Source of the DNA: Pseudomonadota bacterium
GTDB taxonomy: Bacteria; Pseudomonadota; Alphaproteobacteria; Acetobacterales; Acetobacteraceae
DNA length: 33,703 bases
Direction of reading: 5' to 3'
Assembly (NCBI GenBank): GCA_021805665.1
Contig: JAJZEV010000188.1
Location: 1 to 33,703, forward strand
Shown here: positions 16,625-25,369 of the stretch, piece by piece
How positions within the stretch are numbered: position 1 is the stretch's first letter
Layout: each line of letters opens with the position of its first letter
The notes under the pieces: generated by a model
The model's input: only the letters and a program-made list of their open reading frames with translations
The model's database searches: none
Told to the model about the DNA's origin: nothing
Program-made: the position numbers and the translations under genes

Positions 16625-18781
16625 TTACGCGCTGTCCAGGCTGGTCAGGTATCTGCCGTAGTCCACAAGACACTCGCCGCTGTCGCCGTAGCTGTATCGG
16701 GCGTGCTTTCTCAGATCGACGCGTGTCACGACAGCGTTCACCCGGCCCTTGCTGTCCGCGCCGTGAAGGATACTGTCAGGTAACAGGCTGAGGGCGTTTT
16801 CCGCGGTCTCCCGCCTTGTCGCGCCCCATTTCACGACAAACAGCGTCCTGTCGGCCAAGGGAATGAGAAGCCTGGCTTCCGCCACGGCGAGCAGGGGTGC
16901 GCTGTCAATAATGACATAGTCATAGTCCAGGCGCAGCCGCTGCAGGAGCTGGTCGATATGGGAGGATGCGAGAAGCCCCAGCGGGTCCACCCCGCCGCCC
17001 CGCGGCGCGGCCAGATAGTCGAGGGGCAGCCCCGCCACCGGTTGAACTGATTTCGCCAGCCGATCCTGACCGCCGCCGTCATCCAGTCCCCTGTCAGCCC
17101 CGCTCAGGCCCAGTTCGCGCGGGACGGCGGGTCGCCTGAAATCCAGGTCCACAATGATCACGCGGCGGCCCACCGTGGCGAGATAGACGGCCACGCTGAC
17201 CGCCAGGGTGGTTTTCCCCTCTGCCGGAAGGCTTGAACTGACCAGGATAACCTTGGATTTTGGCCCGGGCGCGGTCAATCGCAGCGCGGCGACAACCGAC
17301 CGGATGGCTTCCGCGTAAGGAGAGAACTGCTGGCTCCTCAGATAGTCGTGGGGGCGGAGGCCCCGTAGCCGGCGGATCTCGGGGACGAGCCCGATGCAGG
17401 AAATACCAAGAACCTCTCCAACCTCCCGCTCACTGCGCAAGGTTCGGTCGAAGTGCGCTTTGCCGACCGCCAGAAAGGTCGCGACGATCAGCGACAACAT
17501 GACTGCCGGCGGCATGAACAAGGCCGGATTGATGGAACTCGGACGAATGGGCGGCTGCGCCAGCGACAGGACGCGCACACCGGGTGACAGGCTTTCGCGC
17601 TGCTCCCGCAGTTGATCCTGCCTCAGCAACAGGTTTTCGTACAGGCGATGGCTCGATGCGGCGTCACGTTCAAGGTCCGACAGCGACACGTCTGTCTTAT
17701 CGTTACGTATATCTATCAGTTGCTGATTGATCGATTGCATCCTGGCGACCGCGATATCGACATTCTCACGAAGATCGGCAGCGCTGTGAACGGCCTCCGC
17801 CGCGATTTGCTGCCGCACTTCCGCCAGTTCGGATTGCAGCCGGATTCCCAGCGAGGAACCAGCCGAATGATCGGCCCCGGCTATACTTTGAAGGATCGTG
17901 GACTCCCGTTCGCGCAGCTTTGTCAGCATCGGGGATTGCAGGAATGGGGCCGCGACGCTGGCGCCGCGCGGTTGCCGCAGCAGCAGTTCGGCGGTATCCG
18001 CCTTCGTGCCGGCGGTGGCGACCTCTGTCCGTGCGGCGGCGAGTTGGCGGTTCAGTTCCTCGATCTGCCCGTCGCTGACCGCGCGCGGGTTCGCCCCGGC
18101 CAGGTTATTGGTGACCCGGTAGGCTTGAACAGCGCCATCGAGCCGCTTGACCTCATCTTTCATTTGCGGGGCGCGGGTTGCCAGCCACGCCAGCGTGCGG
18201 TCGGTCGAAGCCCGCTTCTGCTGGTCCTGACTCTCCACGTAAAGCCGTGTCAGCGTGTTGGCCACGACCGCGGCCTCGGGTGGGCTGATCGACGTGACTT
18301 CCACGGCGATGACGTGGGACCCGGTTTGCTGGGTGACATGGAGGTGGTTCAGGAGTTGCCGCAGGCCGACCGCACCGGGTGCCCCCGTAGCGGTGAACCA
18401 AGCCACCGGCACCCACCCGGTCAGGCGCTGCCACAGGCTGCTGTCGGTTGATTTCGCCCTGGAGATGGCGGCTGCCGCCGCCTTAAAGGCCGGGTCCGTT
18501 GCCAAGGCGTCGAGCACACGTTGCAGCAGATCAGGGGAGGTCAGCGCCGCGATCTCGGTCTGCATGGTTGCCTCATCGGCTGGCAGCTCGATGATCGACC
18601 CCTGCGGCGCCATCAGCCCTTGCGGTTCGATCAGGATCTGGCTGGTGGCGGAGTATCGGGGCGGGATGAGCAGCGGCCCTGTACAAATCAGTATCGTCCC
18701 CGCGGCGACCGTCATGGCGATCATGCGATACGACCGGCGCAGGACCCGAAACAGATCTCCGACCTTGGCTTCTGCTTGCAT
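16625..18781 (-). CDS. Wzc-like chain-length regulator and tyrosine autokinase
   Basis: A 718-residue polysaccharide co-polymerase fused to a BY-kinase. The Wzz part has a first membrane helix (about 20-40), a long periplasmic coiled-coil region and a second helix (about 420-442) preceded by the proline-rich stretch usual in this family (SLAQPPIRPSSINPA). The cytoplasmic kinase has Walker A (SLPAEGKTT, about 517-525), Walker A' (VIIVDLDFRRP, 541-551) and Walker B (YVIIDSAPLL, 622-631). The C-terminal tyrosine cluster is short but present (Y696, Y698, Y708, Y711). It should control chain length and export by cycles of autophosphorylation. It starts two bases after the polymerase gene stop. Confidence 0.93.
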   Translation of the reverse strand: MQAEAKVGDLFRVLRRSYRMIAMTVAAGTILICTGPLLIPPRYSATSQILIEPQGLMAPQGSIIELPADEATMQTEIAALTSPDLLQRVLDALATDPAFKAAAAAISRAKSTDSSLWQRLTGWVPVAWFTATGAPGAVGLRQLLNHLHVTQQTGSHVIAVEVTSISPPEAAVVANTLTRLYVESQDQQKRASTDRTLAWLATRAPQMKDEVKRLDGAVQAYRVTNNLAGANPRAVSDGQIEELNRQLAAARTEVATAGTKADTAELLLRQPRGASVAAPFLQSPMLTKLRERESTILQSIAGADHSAGSSLGIRLQSELAEVRQQIAAEAVHSAADLRENVDIAVARMQSINQQLIDIRNDKTDVSLSDLERDAASSHRLYENLLLRQDQLREQRESLSPGVRVLSLAQPPIRPSSINPALFMPPAVMLSLIVATFLAVGKAHFDRTLRSEREVGEVLGISCIGLVPEIRRLRGLRPHDYLRSQQFSPYAEAIRSVVAALRLTAPGPKSKVILVSSSLPAEGKTTLAVSVAVYLATVGRRVIIVDLDFRRPAVPRELGLSGADRGLDDGGGQDRLAKSVQPVAGLPLDYLAAPRGGGVDPLGLLASSHIDQLLQRLRLDYDYVIIDSAPLLAVAEARLLIPLADRTLFVVKWGATRRETAENALSLLPDSILHGADSKGRVNAVVTRVDLRKHARYSYGDSGECLVDYGRYLTSLDSA

Positions 18782-18783
18782 GA

Positions 18784-20112
18784 TTACACCATCACTGTTG
18801 AACGCTTAAGGTCCGGACGGGCGCCGAGGGTGGTGGCGGCAGAAACCCGCGCACCGCCGGCGACAAGGCAGGAGACGATCGCAAACCAGAACAGTGGCTG
18901 GCGGATGATGAGATTTGTCATGCCGAAAAAGGTCAGGCAGCCGAGCATTGTCGCCAGTCCGGCGAGGCGGCCGCGATACCCTGAAGCGAAGGCGCTGCCG
19001 AGCAGCCAAAGGAAGCTTATGTCGGCCAGTAATCCGCCTTGGACGAACAGGTCGAGGATGGTGTTGTGCGCCTCGAAGTTGGGCGCCCCGTTGTTCTGTG
19101 GATGTTCAATGTTGCCGGGCGGTTCTACCTCGCTGGCGCGGGCATTCACCAGTAAGCTCGGGATGGCCAAATGAGGTCCGGGACCGAGGCCGAGCGCACC
19201 CGATTTGAGTCCGCGTTCGATTGCCTGTTGCCACAATGCGAACCGCAGGTCGGCTTCCTCGTGGGCATCCTTTCCGCCATTTTTCATCAGGCCCATCGCC
19301 AGGTTGCCGGTTTTGGCCGACATCGACAGGAATGCGGGAACCGTGGCCGATGCGAGCAACGGAAGTCCAACCACCGCGATCAGCGCGAACGCGACGCGCG
19401 GCCGTAGTGTTTGTGTTGGCATCCGCAGCCAGATTCCAAGTTTCAGGCCCATATAGGTCAGTCCCGAAGCACCGAGCATGAGGGTAAACGTGTCGCTGCC
19501 GGTCATGCGGCCGACACCGGCGGCCAGGACAGCGCAAACCAAAGCGGCGAAACGTGCGGGATGGCCATTGGCTGTGTCTGCCAGGTGTACGCCGCTTAGC
19601 GTTAAGGCGGCACAAAGCAGCGCAAGCTGGTTGGGGTTGGACGACCAGCCCCGCAGCCGATCCCAATACCAGGGTTCCATCGAGCCGATGCGAACCAATC
19701 CAGCCGCGGCGGCGAGTTGCACGGCAAGGGCGACCGACCCCAATACGGCGAGCAGCCAGGCGACTCGCTGGATGCGGGGCGTGGTTTCCAACGCCAGTAA
19801 ACAGCTAACGGCCGCGACCAGCGGGTATGCCAGGATGTCGTGCAAAAGCCATTGCGGGTCGGTCCTTACGTCGAGCATCAGGCCTGTCACGAGCCCGATC
19901 GTCTCCGCCAGGGCAAATACGCCCCAGAATCTGAGCAGAACGGATAACGCCGGGGTCAGCGGTGGGCCGCCCGGGGTGATTTGCCGCAGTGCCGTCATCA
20001 GCGACCACACCACCAAACACAGTTCCCCTATTCCGATGGGGGATGAGCCAGGTCGAAGCTGTGAGGCCGTTGACATCAGAAGGCCCGAAGCGAGAAAGAA
20101 ATCACGCACCAT
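18784..20112 (-). CDS. O-antigen polymerase/ligase family membrane protein (Wzy-like)
   Basis: A 442-residue polytopic membrane protein with about eleven hydrophobic segments. It carries the O-antigen ligase/polymerase domain signs: the loop motif RGWSSNPNQLALL, then a long periplasmic loop with LGLGPGPHLAIPS and FEAHNTILDLFVQGGLLADI, where the catalytic His/Arg of the family lie. In this operon, with Wzx and Wzc-like genes, polymerisation of repeat units is more likely than ligation onto lipid A. The ATG at 20112 has no clear ribosome site; it follows the upstream GT4 gene by 27 bp and probably depends on coupling. Confidence 0.88.
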   Translation of the reverse strand: MVRDFFLASGLLMSTASQLRPGSSPIGIGELCLVVWSLMTALRQITPGGPPLTPALSVLLRFWGVFALAETIGLVTGLMLDVRTDPQWLLHDILAYPLVAAVSCLLALETTPRIQRVAWLLAVLGSVALAVQLAAAAGLVRIGSMEPWYWDRLRGWSSNPNQLALLCAALTLSGVHLADTANGHPARFAALVCAVLAAGVGRMTGSDTFTLMLGASGLTYMGLKLGIWLRMPTQTLRPRVAFALIAVVGLPLLASATVPAFLSMSAKTGNLAMGLMKNGGKDAHEEADLRFALWQQAIERGLKSGALGLGPGPHLAIPSLLVNARASEVEPPGNIEHPQNNGAPNFEAHNTILDLFVQGGLLADISFLWLLGSAFASGYRGRLAGLATMLGCLTFFGMTNLIIRQPLFWFAIVSCLVAGGARVSAATTLGARPDLKRSTVMV

Positions 20113-20139
20113 CCGCGGGCACCATGTCGTCAGCGCGCA

Positions 20140-21342
20140 TCATGAAATCACCGCCGCGGCGCTGGTGCCCGCGGTGACTGGCGCCAAGCCGCGACCCGCA
20201 CGGTCAACCAGCAGTTCGCGGTACAGCGCAGCCTGCCGGGCCATGACCAGGGAGAGGCTGAACTCATCCCGGACATACTGCCGCGCCCGTGCAGCCATCA
20301 TCTGTGCCCCGGCGGTGTCGTCGAGTTGCCGGAGAATCCGGGCGGCGAGCTCGCCGGGATTATGCAAAGGCGTGATCAGGCCATTCCAGCCATCCCTTAC
20401 GACATCGCCGCATCCCGCTATGCCGGTCGTAACGATCGGCACGCCGGCAAGCGCTGCTTCAAGAAGAACGCGCGGCACGCCTTCACGATATTCCGTCGGA
20501 AACGCGAATACATCCGCCAGGCGAAGCAGCGCCGGGACGTCCTGTCGCAAACCCGTGGCGATGACATACCCGGCATGCCTGGCGAGTTCTGCCTCGCTGA
20601 TGGCAAGAGGTCCCTCCGACTCAAGCGGGCCAACCAGCAGAAACCTGACGTCCGGCCGCTTTCGGTTAATAATCGCCGCTGCCTTCAGCAGGCTGGGAAT
20701 ACCCTTCTGACGGGTCATCCTGGTCACGCAGATGACGACCTTGGCGTTACCCAGCCCAAGTTCACGCCGAAGATCTTCGGTGGCTGCGACGTTGGACAGT
20801 GTTTGCTCAAAGCCATCGACGTCCACGCCAGCCCCCGGAACCAGCAGCGATCGGCCACCGCGCAACAGATTGTGACGTTGAAAGAACGTCTCATCCTCCT
20901 GGTTTTCGAACACCGTCGCGGCGACCCGGGGTGCGCCCAGCCAATGCATCGCGCGATAGACAGGGCGCAGCGCCAGTGCCAGTGGCGCCGTCGAGGAATA
21001 GATCCAGCCGCGGCCATTGATCGTGCGGACGACCGCTGCATCGCCGGCCCCGCGCGCCGCCAGGGGCAGCATCAGGCTTAGCTTGGAATCGAAGCTCTGG
21101 ACGACGTCGGGTTGAACCTCCCGGATAATTCGCCGGAGCTCTCGTACGGTTCTTAGATCGGAGAGGGGATTAAGAAACCTTTCCAGCTTGAATGGGCGGA
21201 ATGGGATACCGGCGAGCGCGAAAGGAGCTTCATTGCCATTGGCAGCGGCGGTGACCCTAAAGCCATGGTCCTTGAGCGCACGCATGGACGGAATACGCAG
21301 ATGGTGGTCTTCGCCGCCGATATAGAGCACATGTGGAGCCAC
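20140..21342 (-). CDS. GT4-family glycosyltransferase
   Basis: A 400-residue GT-B fold enzyme that should add a sugar to the lipid-linked repeat unit at the cytoplasmic face. The N-terminal domain begins PHVLYIGGEDHHLRIPSMRAL. The donor-binding half has CVTRMTRQKGIPSLLKA and the E-X7-E motif EGVPRVLLEAALAGVPIVTT. The frame is open to 21480, but the N-terminal extra residues have no family character. The GTG at 21342 puts the first beta-strand at the start and has GGGG close by and AAAGGA further up. It is the first gene of the minus-strand assembly operon and faces the plus-strand sugar-biosynthesis operon across the shared promoter region. Confidence 0.9.
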   Translation of the reverse strand: MAPHVLYIGGEDHHLRIPSMRALKDHGFRVTAAANGNEAPFALAGIPFRPFKLERFLNPLSDLRTVRELRRIIREVQPDVVQSFDSKLSLMLPLAARGAGDAAVVRTINGRGWIYSSTAPLALALRPVYRAMHWLGAPRVAATVFENQEDETFFQRHNLLRGGRSLLVPGAGVDVDGFEQTLSNVAATEDLRRELGLGNAKVVICVTRMTRQKGIPSLLKAAAIINRKRPDVRFLLVGPLESEGPLAISEAELARHAGYVIATGLRQDVPALLRLADVFAFPTEYREGVPRVLLEAALAGVPIVTTGIAGCGDVVRDGWNGLITPLHNPGELAARILRQLDDTAGAQMMAARARQYVRDEFSLSLVMARQAALYRELLVDRAGRGLAPVTAGTSAAAVIS

Positions 21343-21653
21343 GTCCCCGGGTTCCTTTCGATGTTGCCGGAAAGAGTTCGACCGATGCCACGCAGGTATC
21401 GACGGTGTCGGAACAAGTGCTCCGGTGTGCTGATCGATACAACCTTGGACGCTGTTTCTGCCACTTGGCCAATGGATCAACCGCTGTGGATCGTTGGATC
21501 ATGATCCTTCGATCACCGTGTATCTAGATCGTATTAGCGAGTTGACTTCATAGACAACCACAAGTCACTGTCTCGCTGGAGAAAAGTATTGAATAATCCG
21601 GTCCCCCGGCCATCTCCCTTCAGCCCTCGGGGTTCCAAAGAGTGGAGGTTCAT
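21343..21653. promoter_or_regulatory. Divergent promoter region of the polysaccharide locus
   Basis: This 311-bp stretch separates the minus-strand assembly operon from the plus-strand sugar operon and must hold promoters for both. It is AT-richer than its flanks between about 21490 and 21600. TTGACT at 21542-21547 could be a -35 box, but no convincing -10 follows at the right distance. The dyad at 21489-21514 is the clearest element. The plus-strand gene has GGAGG just before its ATG. Confidence 0.6.
21489..21514. promoter_or_regulatory. 26-bp dyad, candidate operator
   Basis: A perfect 12-bp palindrome, GGATCATGATCC at 21496-21507, is flanked on both sides by a two-base gap and then by the matching arms GATCG (21489-21493) and CGATC (21510-21514). 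Overall 22 of 26 positions are symmetric. Its place in the shared promoter region suggests an operator for a dimeric regulator acting on both operons. The regulator is unknown; the LuxR-type gene at 26404 is a candidate by location only. Confidence 0.5.
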
Positions 21654-22397
21654 ATGAAGGCGGTTATTCAATGCGGGGGCAAAGGGACCCGCCTGCGTCC
21701 CTATACCACGGTGTTGCCCAAACCACTGCTGCCGCTGGGAGACAGGCCTGTTCTGGAGCTTCTGCTCAAATGGCTTCGCAGAAACGGTATTCGCGATGTC
21801 TATATAACAACGGGTTATCTTGGTCACCTTATTCGCAGTTATTGCGGCGACGGCCACCAATGGGATTTGAATATTGAATACACCAGCGAACCGGAGCCGT
21901 TGGGCACCATGGGCGCCCTGAGTTTGCTCCGGGACAAGCTGGACACCACGTTTCTTGTGCTGAACGGCGATGTGGTGACGGACCTAAGCCTGAACGCGCT
22001 GATCGGCCATCACCGCCTGCATGGTGCCGGCCTTACTGTCGCCACCGTCATGCGGACGGTGCGCGTGGATTTCGGGGTGATCGAAGAAGCCGGTTTTCGC
22101 GTCACGCGATTCAAGGAAAAGCCCAATCTCAGCCACTTGGTCAGCATGGGTGTCTATTGCATGGAACCCGATATGCTGGAGCACGTCCCGAGCGGAATAC
22201 CGTTTGGTTTTGACGATCTGATGTTCCGGATGTTGGAACTCGACCGTCCGGTCGGCACATTCCTCCACAAAGGCTTCTGGCTCGATGTGGGGCGCATCGA
22301 GGATTTCCAGAAGGCGCAGGATCTTGGCTGGGACCATGAAGTGCCCGCCTATGAAACCGCACCGATTTCCTTTGAATCGGTCGAATTTCTGCGTTGA
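21654..22397 (+). CDS. NDP-sugar pyrophosphorylase
   Basis: A 247-residue sugar-1-phosphate nucleotidyltransferase that makes an activated sugar from NTP and sugar-1-phosphate. The signature is complete: AVIQCGGKGTRLRPYT then LPKPLLPLGDRP, followed by FLVLNGDVVTDL for the metal-binding acidic residue and FKEKPN and GFWLDVGRIEDF in the later half. The protein is short, with only the catalytic domain and no left-handed helix. The frame starts at a GTG at 21642, but the ATG at 21654 has GGAGG five bases upstream and is preferred. Whether it uses GTP, CTP or dTTP cannot be read from sequence. It is the first gene of the plus-strand operon; a GlcNAc-1-P or mannose-1-P guanylyltransferase role would fit the next genes. 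Confidence 0.9.
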   Translation: MKAVIQCGGKGTRLRPYTTVLPKPLLPLGDRPVLELLLKWLRRNGIRDVYITTGYLGHLIRSYCGDGHQWDLNIEYTSEPEPLGTMGALSLLRDKLDTTFLVLNGDVVTDLSLNALIGHHRLHGAGLTVATVMRTVRVDFGVIEEAGFRVTRFKEKPNLSHLVSMGVYCMEPDMLEHVPSGIPFGFDDLMFRMLELDRPVGTFLHKGFWLDVGRIEDFQKAQDLGWDHEVPAYETAPISFESVEFLR

Positions 22398-22428
22398 CGA
22401 ACATTGCTTTCGTGGCGGGAGAAAAGAA

Positions 22429-23541
22429 GTGTTGTTTGTGTCCGAACCAAATCTGGGGCCGGATGAAAAGGTCGCCGTCGCGGAGGTCATCGCAAGCAAT
22501 TGGATCACGATGGGGGACCGGGTGCGCCAATTCGAGATGGAATTCGCGAGCCATCATAATGTCGGCGACGCGGTGGCGGTGAGTTCCTGCACGGCGGGGC
22601 TGCATCTGGCGCTGCAAGCCTTGGGCATCGGCCCCGGCGACGAGGTCCTGGTCCCGTCACTGTCGTTCGTGGCGACCGCGAACGCGGTGCTGTACACGGG
22701 CGCCAGGCCGATTTTCGTTGACGTCGAGTCGATCGACGTTCCGCTGATGTCATGCGCGCACGCGGCCGCAAAGGTAACGGACCGGACAAAGGCGGCCGTC
22801 GTGATGCATTACGCCGGGTACCTGGCCAACCGGGATGCCTGGAAGGATTTCGCCGGGGCCCGCGGTCTGTTCCTGGTCGAGGACTCCGCCCATGCCGTTG
22901 GCCAAGGGCGGACTGGGCTGTTCGGTGACGTCGCCGTGTTCAGCTTCTATGGCAACAAAAACATGACGACTGGCGAAGGCGGTATGATTGTCGCCAGCGA
23001 CCCTTCGATACTGAAAAGCGTCAGGCAGGCTCGTGGCCACGGGATGACGACCGATACAGTGACCCGGCTGCGGGAACGGCCGGCCAGCTACGATGTGACA
23101 ATGCTTGGCCAAAACTACCGGATGAACGAGCTAAGCGCGGCGATTGGCAGCGTTCAACTGCGAAAGCTGGCGGGGTGGAATGACCGGCGCCAGACTTTGA
23201 CGGCGCATTACCGGGGGGCGCTGGGGGCGTTCTGCCCGGACGTGTCGGTTCCGTTCTCGGCGGCGTGGCCGTCAGCCCACCATATCCTGCCCGTTCTGCT
23301 GCCGGAGGATGCCGACCGCACGAGGATCATGAATTCACTGCGGGAGGAGGGTATCCAGACATCGATGCATTATCCGGCGATTCATCTTACTTCGCTGTAC
23401 CGGGGGATGTATCCCGGCGTGTCACTTCCGCTGACCGAGACCTTTTCTCGCCGGGAACTCACTCTTCCACTCCATCCGAAGATGAACACGGAGCAGGTGG
23501 AAACTGTTGCCCGGTCTCTGGCGCAGGCACTCGCGGACTAG
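22429..23541 (+). CDS. DegT/DnrJ/EryC1 family sugar aminotransferase
   Basis: A 370-residue PLP enzyme of the aspartate aminotransferase fold that should aminate a keto sugar nucleotide, usually at C4. Landmarks are LGPDEKVAVAEVIASNWIT, SSCTAGLHLALQAL, GDEVLVPSLSFVATANAV, the PLP-binding acid in EDSAHAVGQ, and the Schiff-base lysine in FYGNKNMTTGEGGM. The C-terminal domain has HPKMNTEQVE. The frame is open from 22285, overlapping the previous gene, but the GTG at 22429 has GGGAG seven bases upstream and gives the family-standard N-terminus, 31 bp after the pyrophosphorylase gene. With the 4,6-dehydratase two genes downstream it should yield a 4-amino-4,6-dideoxy sugar nucleotide. Confidence 0.93.
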   Translation: MLFVSEPNLGPDEKVAVAEVIASNWITMGDRVRQFEMEFASHHNVGDAVAVSSCTAGLHLALQALGIGPGDEVLVPSLSFVATANAVLYTGARPIFVDVESIDVPLMSCAHAAAKVTDRTKAAVVMHYAGYLANRDAWKDFAGARGLFLVEDSAHAVGQGRTGLFGDVAVFSFYGNKNMTTGEGGMIVASDPSILKSVRQARGHGMTTDTVTRLRERPASYDVTMLGQNYRMNELSAAIGSVQLRKLAGWNDRRQTLTAHYRGALGAFCPDVSVPFSAAWPSAHHILPVLLPEDADRTRIMNSLREEGIQTSMHYPAIHLTSLYRGMYPGVSLPLTETFSRRELTLPLHPKMNTEQVETVARSLAQALAD

Positions 23542-23577
23542 CGCTTCGGGATGTAGATCGTAACGAAAGGTCAACCA

Positions 23578-24372
23578 ATGGCACTGTTTCGGCAGGGATG
23601 TACCGTTAGTCATAACTCCCGGGACGAAGGCAACCGGATGTCGCGACGGTTGCTGGATGTGATCGTCGCTGGTGCCGCGATACTGTTTTTTCTGCCGCTG
23701 TTGCTGTTCATCGCGCTGGCGATTTTTGCCGAGGATGGCTGCCCGATCTTCTTTTCCCAGACACGCCTCGGGCAGGGCGGCCGGCATTTCCAATTGCTCA
23801 AGTTTAGAAAGTTCGGCGCGGCCGCGGGCACGATGGGGCTGCCGGTTACCTTGGCCGACGACCCCAGACTCACCCGGGTCGGACGGATTCTGGAAAAGTC
23901 GAAGCTGGATGAATTACCGCAATTTTGGAACGTGCTCCAAGGCGACATGTCCGTTGTCGGCCCGCGTCCGGAGAGCCTGCATTTCGCCGATTGCTTCGTT
24001 GGATCGTACGGGTCGCTGTTGTCCCACAAGCCCGGTCTGTTCGGCCCGGCGCAGGTCTTCTTCAGGAACGAAAGTGCCTATTACAGCGCGGATGAAGATC
24101 CCGAACGGACATATCGGCAGGTCCTGTTTCCGATCAAAGCGTCACTCGACTTGCGGCACTACAGACGCAGATCCCTGCTGGAGGATTTGGCGTGGATCGC
24201 GCTCGGCGTTGCCGCGGTCGTGGGGTTTTCGCCCGCTCGTTTGGTGAAGCGGTCTGTCTGGCCCGCTGGACCCGCTTCGTTCGGTCCCGCCAGTCCGGGG
24301 ATGATCGACCTTCGGTTTGCCGGCAGCCCGGGAATGGCATCAGTTGTCGAGGAAAACAGCGATGAATTATAA
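23578..24372 (+). CDS. Initiating sugar-phosphate transferase (PglC/WcaJ type)
   Basis: A 264-residue bacterial sugar transferase that moves a sugar-1-phosphate from a nucleotide sugar to undecaprenyl phosphate and so starts repeat-unit synthesis. A single hydrophobic N-terminal segment (about residues 25-50) precedes the catalytic domain with FFSQTRLGQGGRHFQLLKFR, KSKLDELPQFWNVLQGDMS and VVGPRPE, all family hallmarks. It lacks the extra membrane helices and CoA-binding-like domain of full WbaP/WcaJ enzymes, so it is the short PglC-like form. The tail after residue 215 is non-conserved and Pro/Ser-rich. The ATG at 23578 has AAAGG upstream. The 3' end overlaps the next gene by 11 bp. Confidence 0.93.
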   Translation: MALFRQGCTVSHNSRDEGNRMSRRLLDVIVAGAAILFFLPLLLFIALAIFAEDGCPIFFSQTRLGQGGRHFQLLKFRKFGAAAGTMGLPVTLADDPRLTRVGRILEKSKLDELPQFWNVLQGDMSVVGPRPESLHFADCFVGSYGSLLSHKPGLFGPAQVFFRNESAYYSADEDPERTYRQVLFPIKASLDLRHYRRRSLLEDLAWIALGVAAVVGFSPARLVKRSVWPAGPASFGPASPGMIDLRFAGSPGMASVVEENSDEL

Positions 24373-25369
24373 CGGAATCAAGGTTCTGGTGACCGGAGCG
24401 GATGGCTTCATCGGCTCCCACCTGGTGGAAGCGTTGGTAAGGCAAGGCGCCGATGTGACTGCGCTGTGTCTCTACAACTCGTTCGATACGCATGGATGGC
24501 TCGATGATGTGCCATTGCCGGTGGCTTCATCCCTTAGACGGGTGCGCGGTGACGTAAGGGATGCTGCATTTGTGCGGCGGGCCGTGTTCGGGCACGAGAT
24601 TGTTTTCCATCTCGCGGCCCTGATCGCCATTCCATATTCCTACCTGTCCCCCCAATCATTTATCGACACCAACGTCCTGGGCACCTTGAATGTCCTGGAG
24701 GCATCCCGGGACTGCGGGGTATCGCGGATAGTCCAGACTTCGACGAGCGAAGTGTACGGCAGCGCAATCACGCTGCCGATCGACGAAAGCCATCCGCTAC
24801 AGGGGCAGTCTCCGTATTCGGCCTCCAAGATCGGGGCCGACATGATGGCGGAGGCATTTTTCCGCTCGTTCGGTCTGCATGTTGCCATCCTGCGCCCGTT
24901 CAACACGTTCGGGCCGCGGCAGAGCGAGCGGGCGGTCATCGGATCGACCATCCGGCAAATGCTTGATCCCACCTGCTCTACGCTGAAGCTGGGTGCGCTT
25001 GACACAGTGCGCGACTTTACATTCGTTGAAGATACGGTACGGGCATTCCTGGCGATCGGGAGTGGGCCTGAGATAAAGTTCGGGTCGCCTTACAATGCGG
25101 GAAGCGGCAAGGCGGTGACGGTGGGGGAACTGGTTGACCTGCTGCGAGACCTGACAGGCTGTGACAAGCATATGGAACATGAGTCGTCCCGCCTGCGTCC
25201 GGCTAGCTCCGAAGTCATGGCGCTGTTGGCTGACAGCAGCAAGTTGGCCACCGATGCATCCTGGAAGCCGCGGGTGGACCTGCGCGAAGGGTTGGCCTTG
25301 ACCGTGGAGTGGTGGAGGGATCGGTTGAGTTTTGGCCGTGTGCGGCGGGAAACCGATTTCATGGCGTAG
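24362..25369 (+). CDS. NAD-dependent sugar-nucleotide 4,6-dehydratase, LegB-like
   Basis: A 335-residue extended short-chain dehydrogenase that should convert an NDP-hexose to its 4-keto-6-deoxy form. It has the nucleotide site VTGADGFIGSHLVEAL, HLAALIAIPYSYLSPQSFIDT, TSTSEVYGSA, and the catalytic Tyr-Lys pair in SPYSASKIGADMM, followed by RPFNTFGPRQSERAVI. These segments match the LegB group (nucleotide-activated GlcNAc 4,6-dehydratases of legionaminic-type pathways) more closely than RmlB or Gmd. The frame is open from 24317, but the ATG at 24362 has GAGGA upstream and starts at the first strand. It is the last gene of the operon. Confidence 0.9.
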   Translation: MNYNGIKVLVTGADGFIGSHLVEALVRQGADVTALCLYNSFDTHGWLDDVPLPVASSLRRVRGDVRDAAFVRRAVFGHEIVFHLAALIAIPYSYLSPQSFIDTNVLGTLNVLEASRDCGVSRIVQTSTSEVYGSAITLPIDESHPLQGQSPYSASKIGADMMAEAFFRSFGLHVAILRPFNTFGPRQSERAVIGSTIRQMLDPTCSTLKLGALDTVRDFTFVEDTVRAFLAIGSGPEIKFGSPYNAGSGKAVTVGELVDLLRDLTGCDKHMEHESSRLRPASSEVMALLADSSKLATDASWKPRVDLREGLALTVEWWRDRLSFGRVRRETDFMA

